Origin: RGIG4140 sp045638265
GTDB taxonomy: Bacteria > Pseudomonadota > Alphaproteobacteria > CAAHEQ01 > UBA3637
Assembly (NCBI GenBank): GCA_045638265.1
Contig: JAZUBA010000032.1
Coordinates: 1-44,304 of the forward strand
Length of the DNA: 44,304 bases
Direction: 5' to 3'
The position numbers and the translations under genes were made by a program. Below are positions 8,013 through 17,052 of this stretch, in pieces. Every line of letters begins with the position of its first letter. Within the stretch, counting starts at the first letter, position 1. The notes beneath the pieces were generated by a model. That model was given only the letters and a program-made list of their open reading frames with translations. It did not search any database and had not been told where the DNA came from.

Positions 8013-8555
8013 TTACTTCATAAACGGCATACCAAAACCGGCTAACAAAGCTTTAGCTTCTTCGTCAGTTTTAGCTGATGTACCGATAACAATGTCCATA
8101 CCGCGAATTTTGTCAACCGCATCATAGTTAATTTCTAAGAAAACGATTTGTTCTTTTAATCCCATAGCATAGTTACCGTTGCCATCAAAACTTTTTGACG
8201 GAACACCACGGAAGTCACGGACACGTGGCAATGCAGTTGTGATTAAACGATCCAAAAATTCGTACATTCTGTCACGACGTAAAGTCACTTTACAGCCGAT
8301 AGGCATACCCTCACGCAATTTAAATGTTGCGATGGATTTTTTAGAATGAGTTAAAACCGGTTTTTGACCCGCAATGGCTTCCATGTCTTTCAAAGCACCT
8401 TCTAAAGCTTTACGATCTTCAGTTGCTTCACCGACACCCATATTTATAACGATTTTTTCTAAATGTGGGATTTCCATTTTGTTTTTGTAGCCGAATTGAG
8501 CTAACAAAGCGGGAGCGATTTCTTCATCATATTTCTTTTTTAATCTTGCAGTCAT
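8013..8555 (-). CDS. rplE: 50S ribosomal protein L5
   Basis: L5 binds 5S rRNA and contacts P-site tRNA from the central protuberance. The family features include IPHLEKIVINMGVGEA near residue 29, the THSKKSIATFKLREGMPIGC segment and the RDFRGVPSKSFDGNGNYAMG loop. At 180 residues it is of standard length. It follows rplX by 14 bp and precedes rpsN by 10 bp. Confidence 0.98.
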   Translation of the reverse strand: MTARLKKKYDEEIAPALLAQFGYKNKMEIPHLEKIVINMGVGEATEDRKALEGALKDMEAIAGQKPVLTHSKKSIATFKLREGMPIGCKVTLRRDRMYEFLDRLITTALPRVRDFRGVPSKSFDGNGNYAMGLKEQIVFLEINYDAVDKIRGMDIVIGTSAKTDEEAKALLAGFGMPFMK

Positions 8556-8569
8556 GATGTGTAATTCCC

Positions 8570-8884
8570 TTATTTGCCGATTACTTCGCCTGAGCGTTTA
8601 GCAACACGGACTTTTTGACCATTTTCAACTTTAAATCCGACACGAGTTGCTTTTCCGTCTTTCGGATCAATTAAAGCAACATTGGAAACATGAATCGGGG
8701 CTTCTTTTGAAATAATGCCACCGGCTGATTCCTGAGTCGGTCTTTGGTGACGTTTTACCAAATTAATACCGCTGACAACAACTTTATTGTCTTTTGGCAT
8801 AGATTTTACAACTTCACCTGTTTTACCTTTATCACGACCTGTGATTACGATAACTTGGTCGCCTTTTTTAATTCTCATAGCCAT
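8570..8884 (-). CDS. rplX: 50S ribosomal protein L24
   Basis: L24 is an assembly-initiating large-subunit protein at the exit tunnel. The KOW motif is at the N-terminus (KGDQVIVITGRDKGKTGEV, about residues 7-25), followed by GINLVKRHQRPTQ and a conserved HVSNVALIDPKDGKATRVGF segment. The 104 residues match the family. Only one base separates it from the rplN stop, so the two are likely translationally coupled. Confidence 0.98.
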   Translation of the reverse strand: MAMRIKKGDQVIVITGRDKGKTGEVVKSMPKDNKVVVSGINLVKRHQRPTQESAGGIISKEAPIHVSNVALIDPKDGKATRVGFKVENGQKVRVAKRSGEVIGK

Positions 8885-8885
8885 C

Positions 8886-9254
8886 TTACAATACCTCCGG
8901 TGCTAAAGACATAATTTTGGTATAGTTCTTTGCGCGTAATTCACGAGTTACCGGTCCAAAGATACGTGTACCGATTGGTTCACCATCTTTGTTAACCAAA
9001 ACAACTGCATTTGAATCAAAGCGGATAGCAGTACCGTCTTGTCTATGAATTTCTTTGGCTGTCCGAACAATTAAAGCACGTTGGACATCACCTTTTTTGA
9101 CTTTTCCACGTGGTTTTGCTTTTTTGACGGAAACGATAATAACATCACCGACAGAAGCAACCTTACGTTTTGAGCCACCAATAACTTTAATGCACTGAAC
9201 TTTCAGAGCGCCTGAGTTATCAGCAACATCAAGGTTTGTTTCTACTTGAATCAT
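8886..9254 (-). CDS. rplN: 50S ribosomal protein L14
   Basis: L14 forms an inter-subunit bridge and a ribosomal silencing-factor site. The start MIQVETNLDVADNSGALKVQ, the GDVIIVSVKKAKPRGKVKKG loop and the end KIMSLAPEVL are all standard, as is the length of 122 residues. It is preceded by rpsQ at 29 bp and nearly abuts rplX. Confidence 0.98.
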   Translation of the reverse strand: MIQVETNLDVADNSGALKVQCIKVIGGSKRKVASVGDVIIVSVKKAKPRGKVKKGDVQRALIVRTAKEIHRQDGTAIRFDSNAVVLVNKDGEPIGTRIFGPVTRELRAKNYTKIMSLAPEVL

Positions 9255-9283
9255 TGGTATTTCCTTCCTTAGTTAGAATCCAA

Positions 9284-9520
9284 TTATTTATCTCCCGACA
9301 TCACTACCCAAGTTTTTGTCTTGGAAAGCGGACGGCTCTCAATAATTTGTACAACATCACCGATTTTGCACAAATTGTTTTCATCATGAGCAGTGTATTT
9401 TGCACTACGTTTGATGTATTTTTTATATACCGGGTGCATAACACGGCGTTCGACTTTGACGACAACAGATTTGTCCATCTTGTCACTAACCACAACACCT
9501 TGTAATATTCTTTTAGGCAT
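9284..9520 (-). CDS. rpsQ: 30S ribosomal protein S17
   Basis: S17 is a primary 16S rRNA-binding protein with an OB fold. It starts MPKRILQGVVVSDKMDKSVVV and has the conserved HPVYKKYIKRSAKYTAHDE core and the IIESRPLSKTKTWVV end. At 78 residues it is typical. It is the second gene of the restarted spc half, between rpmC and rplN. Confidence 0.98.
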   Translation of the reverse strand: MPKRILQGVVVSDKMDKSVVVKVERRVMHPVYKKYIKRSAKYTAHDENNLCKIGDVVQIIESRPLSKTKTWVVMSGDK

Positions 9521-9541
9521 TTAATTTCTCCTCATGCACAA

Positions 9542-9739
9542 TTAATTCGCTGCTTTTTTTTGAGCAACGGCTGTTTTAATCATTGCAATTTCCTTTCTGA
9601 CCTGACGGCGGCGAGCAGTATTTTTCAAAGTACCGCTAGCTTGTTGGAAACGCAAGTTCAAGGCTTCTTTTTTGAGTTGAACTTCCATTTCGGACAATTC
9701 AGCTTCATTTTTAGCCATTAAATTTTTAAATTTTTCCAT
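9542..9739 (-). CDS. rpmC: 50S ribosomal protein L29
   Basis: L29 is a two-helix protein at the tunnel exit, next to the docking site for SRP and trigger factor. The signature LRFQQASGTLKNTARRRQVRKEIA is present (about residues 29-52), and the length is 65. I keep the first ATG because AGAGGA lies 8 bp upstream; an internal ATG at residue 8 would give a more usual MAKNEAEL start. In almost all bacteria rpmC directly follows rplP. Here 3.7 kb separates them, and rpmC has its own promoter and a leader of about 140 nt. Confidence 0.96.
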   Translation of the reverse strand: MEKFKNLMAKNEAELSEMEVQLKKEALNLRFQQASGTLKNTARRRQVRKEIAMIKTAVAQKKAAN

Positions 9740-9886
9740 AACGTGTTCCTCTTTATCTGTTGCATTAACAACAAAGTATGATTAAACATTTTCAATCTTT
9801 AACATATTGTTTTTATTCAATTAAACGGGATAAAGACATTCATACAAACATCCTCAAACCATAAAATATCATAGATTGAGGGTTAT

Positions 9887-9915
9887 TTTATACGCTAAAA
9901 GCAAACAAATGTCAA
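9887..9915 (-). promoter_or_regulatory. Strong promoter for rpmC-rplQ (TTGACA-17-TATAAA)
   Basis: On the minus strand TTGACA (9915-9910) and TATAAA (9892-9887) are 17 bp apart, the best match to a sigma-70 promoter in the window. The leader of about 140 nt before rpmC has short start-stop stretches (one of eight codons beginning at an ATG preceded by GAGG-like sequence) but no clear riboswitch or terminator. The rest of the 9740-10060 gap is AT-rich and appears empty. Confidence 0.87.
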
Positions 9916-10060
9916 CACTTTTTTTCTTATAAAAACAATATTTTTTAAGAAATTGCCCGATTTTGCATTTTTTAAGAACATAACAAGTACAAAATCAAGC
10001 ATAAAAACGTGTATTTTTGATTTCACTCACAAAATAACAACAACATTTACAAGATTCGCC

Positions 10061-10095
10061 AAACAAAAAGGAGTCGTTCAGACTCCTTTTTGTTT
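10061..10095 (-). terminator. Terminator of the 965-residue prepilin-like gene
   Basis: A perfect 15-bp inverted repeat (AAACAAAAAGGAGTC / GACTCCTTTTTGTTT) with a 5-nt loop begins 24 bp after the gene stop. The U-rich arm supplies the terminator tail in either direction. Confidence 0.88.
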
Positions 10096-10119
10096 CACAA
10101 CAAATACCTCCTTATACCA

Positions 10120-13017
10120 CTAATACGGATATACGATGGTTGGGGTAATGTATACATCTATATACCAAACATGATCTCCATTTCTTGATGAATCTTTTTC
10201 TTCTTCAAGTTTAAGAGTTCGACCTGTTCCGATGTTGTAACTTTGACAATATCCGGTAATACCCGTTGTTGTTTTACCATCAAGCGTATACATGAAAGAG
10301 CTGTCAGAGGCAGTTTTTGCTTCACTACATGTTTTTGGGGTATCATCATTATAAGAACGTTTCAAAAATAGTCTGATTTTCATCGGATCAGCAAAAGTTA
10401 ATGTTTTTATACTCTTACTACTTGCCACCCTATAATACCCTTCATGAGTTTCAGTTCCCTCTTTATAATAAGCATACAAAGTTATATTTGAGATCACTTT
10501 TAATGGGAAAGTAACCGCACCACCGCCTTTTGTTGTAGACCAATGGCTGAATGTGAAATCCGGATAAGAAGCAGATGGTTTTGCCATTGTTTCACCGTCT
10601 AATACGATTTGTGTTGTTTTTGTGCCGACATTGTTAATTGTAACTGTCCGTTGAACAACACACTTATTTTGTGTTGTACTAAATCCGTATCCGCTTGGAC
10701 AAGCTTCACACACATTGGTTGTTGTGTTACATACAGGTGTTGTACCAGTACAATGTGAGTTTTGTAAACATTTCACGCATTGTTGTTTTGTGTTATTCCA
10801 ATAAGGAGTTGCTGTTGGACACGTTGTACATTGTGTGCCGTTCCAATACGGTTTTGCACTGTTTGCCGTATAACAACTGACGCATTGTGTACCATTCCAG
10901 TATGGTGTTGCACTGTTAGAGGCTACACAAGTTATACACTTATTCTGCGTTGTACTCCAAACAGGCGTTGCTGTCGGACACGTTGTACATTGTGTGCCAT
11001 TCCAGTATGGTGTTGCACTGTTAGAGGCTACACAAGTTATACACTTATTCTGCGTTGTACTCCAAACAGGTGTTGCCGTTGGACAGGCTGTACATTGTGT
11101 GCCATTCCAGTATGGTTTTGTGGCATCAGCTGTATAACAATTGACACATTTATTTTGTGTTGTACTCCAAACAGGCGTTGCAGTCGGACAAGCTGTACAA
11201 GCTGTTCCATTCCAGTATGGTTTTGTCGTATCAGCCGTATAACAATTGACACATTTATTTTGTGTTGTACTCCAAACAGGTGTTGCCGTTGGACAGACTG
11301 TACATTGCGTGCCATTCCAGTATGGTTTTGCACTATTTGTCGCATAACACGTTACACATTTATTTTGTGTTGTACTCCAAACAGGCGTTGCAGTCGGACA
11401 AGATTCGCAAACATTCAATGAATTACAAACAGGAGTTAACCCGCTACAATGTGAGTTTTGCAAACATTTGACACATTGTTGTTTTGTCGTATGCCAATAT
11501 GGCATACCACTCGGACAAGCCGTACAAGTCGACCCATTCCAATACGGTGTTGCATTATTTGCCGTATAACAACTGACACATTTTGTACCATTCCAATATG
11601 GAGTTGCCTTATTAGAAGCAACACAACTGATACATTGATTTTGTGATACATTCCAAACAGGCGTTACTGTCGGACAAGCCGTACAAGCTGTTCCTGTCCA
11701 ATGCGGTGTTGTTACGTTTGTTTCATAACAACTGACACACTTATTCTCTGCCGTATTCCAAATTGGTTTTTCACTAATACAAGCTTCACATGATGTTCCG
11801 TTCCATACAGGCGTATCATTGTTATATGTATAACAACTGATACATTGACCGTTTTCAGCATTCCAGACAGGTGTTTCAGTTGCACAAGCCTCGCAAACGC
11901 CCTTTTGTGTATCGCATTTCGGCGTCTCACTCGGACAATGTTCATGACCCGAACAGTCTCCGCAACGACCATTGCCGGCACAATAATCAGGTGAACATTG
12001 TGAATCATTAGTACACGGTTCACAAACACCTGTTTCTACATTACATATAGGCATTAATTCATTCGTACAATGACTATTTTCTGCACATTCCGAACATTCT
12101 TGTTTTGTCGTATTCCAATGTGTTCCACTCGGACAAGCCTCGCAAACACCTAATTCAGAATCGCATTTTGGCTTACTTGAATCGGTACAATGTTCAGACG
12201 TTGAACAGTCGCCACATTTTCCATTACCGGCACAATATTTCGGTTCGCAATCGCCATCTGTTGAACAGGCTTTACACACACCCTCATATGTATCACAAAT
12301 CGGTCTAAATTCATCAGCCGTACAATGTTCATTTGACGAACATTCGCCACAACTACCATTTGTCGCACATTTTTGTTCGCCACAATCCGCATCTGTACTA
12401 CACGGCTCACAAGCACCTGTTTCTTTATTACAAACAGGTTCTGTTCCGCTACAATCCGATGGTTCACATGGCACACATTGTCCGTTTTTACAGAATGGAT
12501 TGTTTGTTCCCGTACAATCACTGTCATTTTGACAAATAATATCCGTCCGAATGGTATCAAATGCAAACGCCATATCCATACCATCATCACATTCATCTGC
12601 TGATGTAGGCGACATAATCGTAATATTAACAGATGACAACACATCCCCTTTACCAATCATTTGCTGACAAACTCGTTCATCAACCTCTTGCAACGTAAGG
12701 GTATAAGTCATTTTTTGACCGTCACCTGTACTTGGGTTTTTGATTTCCGTCTGTTGAATTTCGGGATTATATTGACCGACTGTTTGACGCAACAAACGTT
12801 CCACTTCACGAATATGTGTCGGCGATTGATTAACATCAGCCAAATTTTTGGCTTTGCCAAGTGAATCTTGAATGTGATTGGCTTCATAAAATTTTGAAGC
12901 ATAATCATAGAGCCAAACGCTCCCCAGACTTAACAGTCCGATAATGGCTAAAACGCCCAATATTTCAACCATGGAACGACCATATTCGGATTTGATGAAC
13001 TTGTGCGGAAATTTCAT
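10120..13017 (-). CDS. Large cysteine-rich protein with prepilin-like N-terminus
   Basis: A 965-residue putative surface protein. Residues 13-35 are a prepilin-like segment: Gly13, then RSMVEILGVLAIIGLLSLG with Glu at +5 of the predicted cleavage site, but Arg rather than Phe at +1. A pilin-type globular part follows to about 160. Residues 160-400 hold short cysteine knots (DADC, SSNEHC, CSTDGDC types). From about 400 to 790 there is a 35-residue repeat with four cysteines (CPTATPVWSTTQNKC ... KPYWNGTQC), some copies nearly identical. Near 800-865 is a domain like Listeria-Bacteroides (Flg_new/InlB B) repeats, ending in ITLYAYYK. The C-terminal 95 residues are unassigned. It probably acts as an adhesin or stalk. 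It interrupts the ribosomal cluster, with its own promoter and terminator. Confidence 0.85.
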   Translation of the reverse strand: MKFPHKFIKSEYGRSMVEILGVLAIIGLLSLGSVWLYDYASKFYEANHIQDSLGKAKNLADVNQSPTHIREVERLLRQTVGQYNPEIQQTEIKNPSTGDGQKMTYTLTLQEVDERVCQQMIGKGDVLSSVNITIMSPTSADECDDGMDMAFAFDTIRTDIICQNDSDCTGTNNPFCKNGQCVPCEPSDCSGTEPVCNKETGACEPCSTDADCGEQKCATNGSCGECSSNEHCTADEFRPICDTYEGVCKACSTDGDCEPKYCAGNGKCGDCSTSEHCTDSSKPKCDSELGVCEACPSGTHWNTTKQECSECAENSHCTNELMPICNVETGVCEPCTNDSQCSPDYCAGNGRCGDCSGHEHCPSETPKCDTQKGVCEACATETPVWNAENGQCISCYTYNNDTPVWNGTSCEACISEKPIWNTAENKCVSCYETNVTTPHWTGTACTACPTVTPVWNVSQNQCISCVASNKATPYWNGTKCVSCYTANNATPYWNGSTCTACPSGMPYWHTTKQQCVKCLQNSHCSGLTPVCNSLNVCESCPTATPVWSTTQNKCVTCYATNSAKPYWNGTQCTVCPTATPVWSTTQNKCVNCYTADTTKPYWNGTACTACPTATPVWSTTQNKCVNCYTADATKPYWNGTQCTACPTATPVWSTTQNKCITCVASNSATPYWNGTQCTTCPTATPVWSTTQNKCITCVASNSATPYWNGTQCVSCYTANSAKPYWNGTQCTTCPTATPYWNNTKQQCVKCLQNSHCTGTTPVCNTTTNVCEACPSGYGFSTTQNKCVVQRTVTINNVGTKTTQIVLDGETMAKPSASYPDFTFSHWSTTKGGGAVTFPLKVISNITLYAYYKEGTETHEGYYRVASSKSIKTLTFADPMKIRLFLKRSYNDDTPKTCSEAKTASDSSFMYTLDGKTTTGITGYCQSYNIGTGRTLKLEEEKDSSRNGDHVWYIDVYITPTIVYPY

Positions 13018-13067
13018 ATCATTCTCCCTGTTTTGTTAAAATTATGTAATAAATTCAATTAAATTTG

Positions 13068-13096
13068 ATTGTAACAAAACGGACGTTTATTTGCAA
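13068..13096 (-). promoter_or_regulatory. Promoter of the 965-residue gene, -35 inside the 135-bp element
   Basis: On the minus strand TTGCAA (13096-13091) and TACAAT (13073-13068) are 17 bp apart. The -35 box is part of the inverted end of the element at 13081-13215 and the -10 lies outside it. The message would begin about 44 nt before the ATG, which has a GGGAGAA ribosome site. Confidence 0.65.
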
Positions 13097-13215
13097 CGAT
13101 TTCACACTAAAACCGCCTTATTCAGCCATTTCAAGACAACCCTTACAATTCCGCCAATCATTGCAAATTAAAAAAAATTAGAAAAATGTAAAAAAAGTGT
13201 TGCAAATAAACGTCC
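13081..13215. repeat. 135-bp element with 17-bp inverted ends, copy 1
   Basis: GGACGTTTATTTGCAAC at 13081-13097 is the exact reverse complement of 13199-13215. The 101-bp interior matches, in reverse orientation, the interior of a second element at 24591-24691; both are 101 bp and the first 60 bp are close to 90% identical. At the far end a further TTTATCTGCAAC follows, so 13199-13228 can form a 12-bp hairpin. It has no coding capacity. It could be a MITE-like insertion, an invertible segment, or a conserved regulatory region. The remainder of the 13018-13458 gap is AT-rich and holds only the promoter and a terminator. Confidence 0.8.
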
Positions 13216-13395
13216 CTTTATCTGCAACAAGTATATTATAACATTGTTTTCGATTCTATAACTTTACATATTGACAATCATCATTATGCGCAAAACATCA
13301 ACAAACACAAAAAATGACACTCTTAAATTTCAACACATACCCTCTACTCCACAAAAACCAATACTTTAAAGACACCCGCACAAACCTATCAAATA

Positions 13396-13438
13396 CAAAA
13401 AAACAATCGCTTGCCTTTTCAGACAAGCGACTGTTTTT
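13396..13438 (-). terminator. Terminator after rplP
   Basis: On the minus strand a 15-bp stem (AAAAACAGTCGCTTG / CAAGCGATTGTTTTT, one G-U pair) and a 10-nt loop are followed by a T run. It ends the rpsL-to-rplP transcription unit 20 bp past the rplP stop, in the middle of what is normally one operon. Confidence 0.85.
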
Positions 13439-13458
13439 ATTTTGCTTTCGCCGATTAA

Positions 13459-13881
13459 TTAGATTTCTTCGTCAGCTGTTCTGACAACAAAACGTGTTTT
13501 AATCGGTAATTTCATCGCTGCTAAGCGGAAAGCTTCACGTGCGATTTCTTCAGATACACCGTCAGCTTCAAACATGATGCGACCTGGTTTAACACGAGCT
13601 ACCCAGTATTCCGGTGAACCTTTACCTTTACCTTGACGAACTTCAGGTGGTTTTTTAGAAACAGGGACGTCAGGGAAAATACGAATCCATAAACGACCTT
13701 GTCTTTTCATAGCACGAGAAATAGCACGACGTGCAGCTTCAATTTGACGAGCTGTAATACGTTCCGGTTCTAATGCTTTCAACCCAAAGCTACCGAAGTC
13801 TAATGTCGTAGCAGATTTGGCATCGCCATGAATGCGACCCTTAAATGCTTTACGAAATTTTGTTTTCTTAGGACTTAACAT
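13459..13881 (-). CDS. rplP: 50S ribosomal protein L16
   Basis: L16 is needed for peptidyl-transferase activity and A-site tRNA binding. The N-terminus MLSPKKTKFRKAFKGRIHG, the GLKALEPERITARQIEAARR segment and RIFPDVPVSKKPPEVRQGKG are diagnostic, as is the length of 140. The conserved KGKGSPEYWVA loop is intact. It is the last gene of the upstream ribosomal unit: a terminator follows where rpmC would normally be. Confidence 0.98.
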   Translation of the reverse strand: MLSPKKTKFRKAFKGRIHGDAKSATTLDFGSFGLKALEPERITARQIEAARRAISRAMKRQGRLWIRIFPDVPVSKKPPEVRQGKGKGSPEYWVARVKPGRIMFEADGVSEEIAREAFRLAAMKLPIKTRFVVRTADEEI

Positions 13882-13896
13882 AACTTTGCTCCTTTA

Positions 13897-14568
13897 TTAA
13901 CGTTGTTCTGTAAGACGTTTATCTTGAGCCATTGGATCATGGGCCATAATATCGCCTTTGTAAATCCAGACTTTAATACCGCATGTACCATAAGCTGTAT
14001 GAGCTGTTGATACACCGTAATCAACGTCAGCACGCAATGTATGCAAAGGAACACGTCCTTCACGATACCATTCTGTACGAGCAATTTCAGCACCGCCTAA
14101 ACGACCGCCACAGTTGATACGAATACCTTCTGCACCTTGACGTAAAGCTGATTGAACGGCACGTTTCATTGCACGACGGAAAGAAATACGTTTTTCAAGT
14201 TGTTGAGCAATGCTGTCAGCAACGAGTTTAGCATTGATTTCCGGTTTACGGACTTCAACAATGTTCAAGCTCAAATCAGTGTTACCGGACATTTTAACTA
14301 ATTCTTTTTTAACAGAATCAATTTCTTGTCCTTTTTTACCGATAATAACACCCGGACGAGCACAATAGATTGTAACGATTGCTTTTTTAGCAGGACGTTC
14401 AATAACGATATGGCTGATACCGGCGGCACCGAGCTTTTCATTGAGGAATTTACGCATAGCGATGTCTTGATGCAATAATTCAGCATAATTATCATCGGCA
14501 AACCAACGTGAATCCCATGTGCGGTTAATACCTAAACGCAAACCTGTTGGATTAACTTTTTGACCCAT
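13897..14568 (-). CDS. rpsC: 30S ribosomal protein S3
   Basis: S3 lines the mRNA entry channel. It starts MGQKVNPTGLRLGI. A type-II KH domain carries GVIIGKKGQEIDSVKKEL (about residues 73-90), and the C-terminal domain has GGRLGGAEIARTEWYREGRVPLHT. The 223 residues are typical. Its ATG shares one base with the rplV stop (TAATG), which predicts translational coupling. Confidence 0.98.
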   Translation of the reverse strand: MGQKVNPTGLRLGINRTWDSRWFADDNYAELLHQDIAMRKFLNEKLGAAGISHIVIERPAKKAIVTIYCARPGVIIGKKGQEIDSVKKELVKMSGNTDLSLNIVEVRKPEINAKLVADSIAQQLEKRISFRRAMKRAVQSALRQGAEGIRINCGGRLGGAEIARTEWYREGRVPLHTLRADVDYGVSTAHTAYGTCGIKVWIYKGDIMAHDPMAQDKRLTEQR

Positions 14569-14987
14569 TAGTTATTCTCCTCTTTTTTTGAAACCACTTT
14601 TTTTGTTGCTTTTTTGGCTTTTTCAGCTTTCGGAGCAACTTCTTTCTCGGCAACGACAATTGTCAAATTGGAGAATGGTTTAATGATACGATTTGCACGT
14701 CCTTTTGCACCAGCCTGAAAACGTTTCATAACCATGGCTTTTCCGACATAAGCTTCGGAAACGACCAAACGATCTACGTCCATGTTGAAATTATGTTCGG
14801 CATTGGCAATAGCAGACATTAATACTTTTTTAACTTCTTCAGAAATACGTTTTGTTGAAAAAGTTAATTGAGCGAGTGCTTTATCAGCTTTCAACCCACG
14901 AATTGATTCTGCCACTAAATTTAATTTACGTGGAGAAATACGCAATGTGCGAGCTCTTGCTTTCGCTGTTTTAACATTATTTGTCAT
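14568..14987 (-). CDS. rplV: 50S ribosomal protein L22
   Basis: L22 has an extended beta hairpin that lines the exit tunnel. The core RARTLRISPRKLNLVAESIRG, ANAEHNFNMD and FQAGAKGRANRIIKPFSNL are conserved. A Lys/Ala-rich tail of about 25 residues brings it to 139, longer than E. coli L22. It ends in the TAATG overlap with rpsC. Confidence 0.97.
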   Translation of the reverse strand: MTNNVKTAKARARTLRISPRKLNLVAESIRGLKADKALAQLTFSTKRISEEVKKVLMSAIANAEHNFNMDVDRLVVSEAYVGKAMVMKRFQAGAKGRANRIIKPFSNLTIVVAEKEVAPKAEKAKKATKKVVSKKEENN

Positions 14988-14990
14988 TTA

Positions 14991-15275
14991 TTATTTTCCT
15001 TTCTTTGCCTTGGCGTCGTTGGCCGTATGACCTGGGAAAGTTCTCGTTGGTGAGAATTCACCGAACTTATGACCAATCATATTTTCAGTAACTGACACAG
15101 GAATGAACTTTTTACCATTATAAACGGCAAAAGTCAAGCCCACAAATTGAGGAAGTATTGTTGACCGGCGTGACCAGGTCTTAATTACTTCATGACGACC
15201 TGATTTTGCAACTTTTTCTGCTTTATCAAGCAAATAACCGTCAACAAAAGGTCCTTTCCATACGGATCTTGTCAT
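14991..15275 (-). CDS. rpsS: 30S ribosomal protein S19
   Basis: S19 of the small-subunit head works with S13 around the A site. The start MTRSVWKGPFVDGYLL, the SRRSTILPQFVGLTFAVYNG motif and the KFGEFSPTRTFPGH end are diagnostic. It has 94 residues. It lies 10 bp after rplB and 3 bp before rplV. Confidence 0.98.
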   Translation of the reverse strand: MTRSVWKGPFVDGYLLDKAEKVAKSGRHEVIKTWSRRSTILPQFVGLTFAVYNGKKFIPVSVTENMIGHKFGEFSPTRTFPGHTANDAKAKKGK

Positions 15276-15285
15276 TTATGCCTCC

Positions 15286-16113
<828 letters not shown>

Positions 16114-16115
16114 AA

Positions 16116-16430
16116 CTAAATCCCCGCTGTCACATCAATACTTTGACCTTCTGCCAAAGTAACGATGGCTTTCTTTGTTTCATTGCGAACACCTTTAACG
16201 CCACGGAATGTTTTTGTTTTACCGTTTTGACGTAATGTATTCACTGATTTTACTTTAACACCGAACACAGTTTCAACTGCACTTTTGATTTGTGGTTTTG
16301 TTGCATTAACATCAACAACAAATACAACTTGATTGTGTTCAGAACTTTTCATTGCTTTTTCAGTAATGAGCGGACGACGGATAACGTCATATAAGTCCGC
16401 ACAAACTGTAGCGTCTGTTTTCTTAATCAT
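16116..16430 (-). CDS. rplW: 50S ribosomal protein L23
   Basis: L23 at the tunnel exit is the docking site for trigger factor and SRP. The IRRPLITEKAMKSSEHNQVVF segment is spread over residues 14-34, followed by ATKPQIKSAVETVFGVKVKS. It has 104 residues. Its ATG lies inside the end of rplD (8-bp overlap), so translation is probably coupled. Confidence 0.97.
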   Translation of the reverse strand: MIKKTDATVCADLYDVIRRPLITEKAMKSSEHNQVVFVVDVNATKPQIKSAVETVFGVKVKSVNTLRQNGKTKTFRGVKGVRNETKKAIVTLAEGQSIDVTAGI

Positions 16431-17049
16431 TTTTCAAACGACCTTCCAGCTGAGCAACAGCGTCTTTTGACAATACTAACATATCACGACGAACAATGTC
16501 ATAAACATTAGCGCCTTGAACAGGTAATACGTCTACGTTAATAATGTTGCGAGCAGACAAAGCAAAATTGTTGTCAACAGTTTCACCACCGACAAACAAA
16601 GCTGATTTCCAGCCGTTTTTGTTGAATGTTGCTTGCAATGCTTTTGTGTTTGGCTTTTCTGATGTTAATTCATCAACGATGACCAATTTACCGCTTTTAG
16701 CTTTCATTGAAAGAGCAACACGCATACCTAATGCACGGACTTTCTTTGTTAAGCCATAAGCATGTGAACGGACGACCGGTCCGAATACAACACCACCATG
16801 ACGCATTTGTGGAGCTCTGTCCAAACCTTGACGGGCACGACCTGTCCCTTTTTGTTTGAACGGTTTTACACCGGAACCGCTAACTTCACCAACTGTTTTA
16901 GTTTTGTGAGTACCGGCACGACGTTTGTCCAATTGCCATTGAATGACACGAGCGAGAATATCTTCACGTACTTGAACACCAAAAACGGAATCGGCCAATT
17001 CAATAGTACCAACGGATTGACCGTCTAATTTTGTTACTGAATATTCCAT
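16423..17049 (-). CDS. rplD: 50S ribosomal protein L4
   Basis: L4 has an extended loop in the tunnel constriction. In E. coli it also controls the S10 operon. The loop GSGVKPFKQKGTGRARQG (about residues 57-74) and the HGGVVFGPVVRSHAYGLTKK segment are intact. It has 208 residues. No S10-type leader was recognised, since rpsJ is embedded directly behind fusA here. It overlaps rplW by 8 bp. Confidence 0.98.
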   Translation of the reverse strand: MEYSVTKLDGQSVGTIELADSVFGVQVREDILARVIQWQLDKRRAGTHKTKTVGEVSGSGVKPFKQKGTGRARQGLDRAPQMRHGGVVFGPVVRSHAYGLTKKVRALGMRVALSMKAKSGKLVIVDELTSEKPNTKALQATFNKNGWKSALFVGGETVDNNFALSARNIINVDVLPVQGANVYDIVRRDMLVLSKDAVAQLEGRLKND

Positions 17050-17052
17050 GGC

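Noticed and set aside
9740..9880. A leader peptide or riboswitch ahead of rpmC
   Set aside because: Only very short start-stop frames and no stable conserved-looking structure were visible, so it is described as a plain leader.
10780..11421. 213-codon plus-strand frame rich in Cys, Arg and Ile
   Set aside because: An antisense reflection of the 35-residue cysteine repeats of the 965-residue gene, with no ribosome site or promoter.
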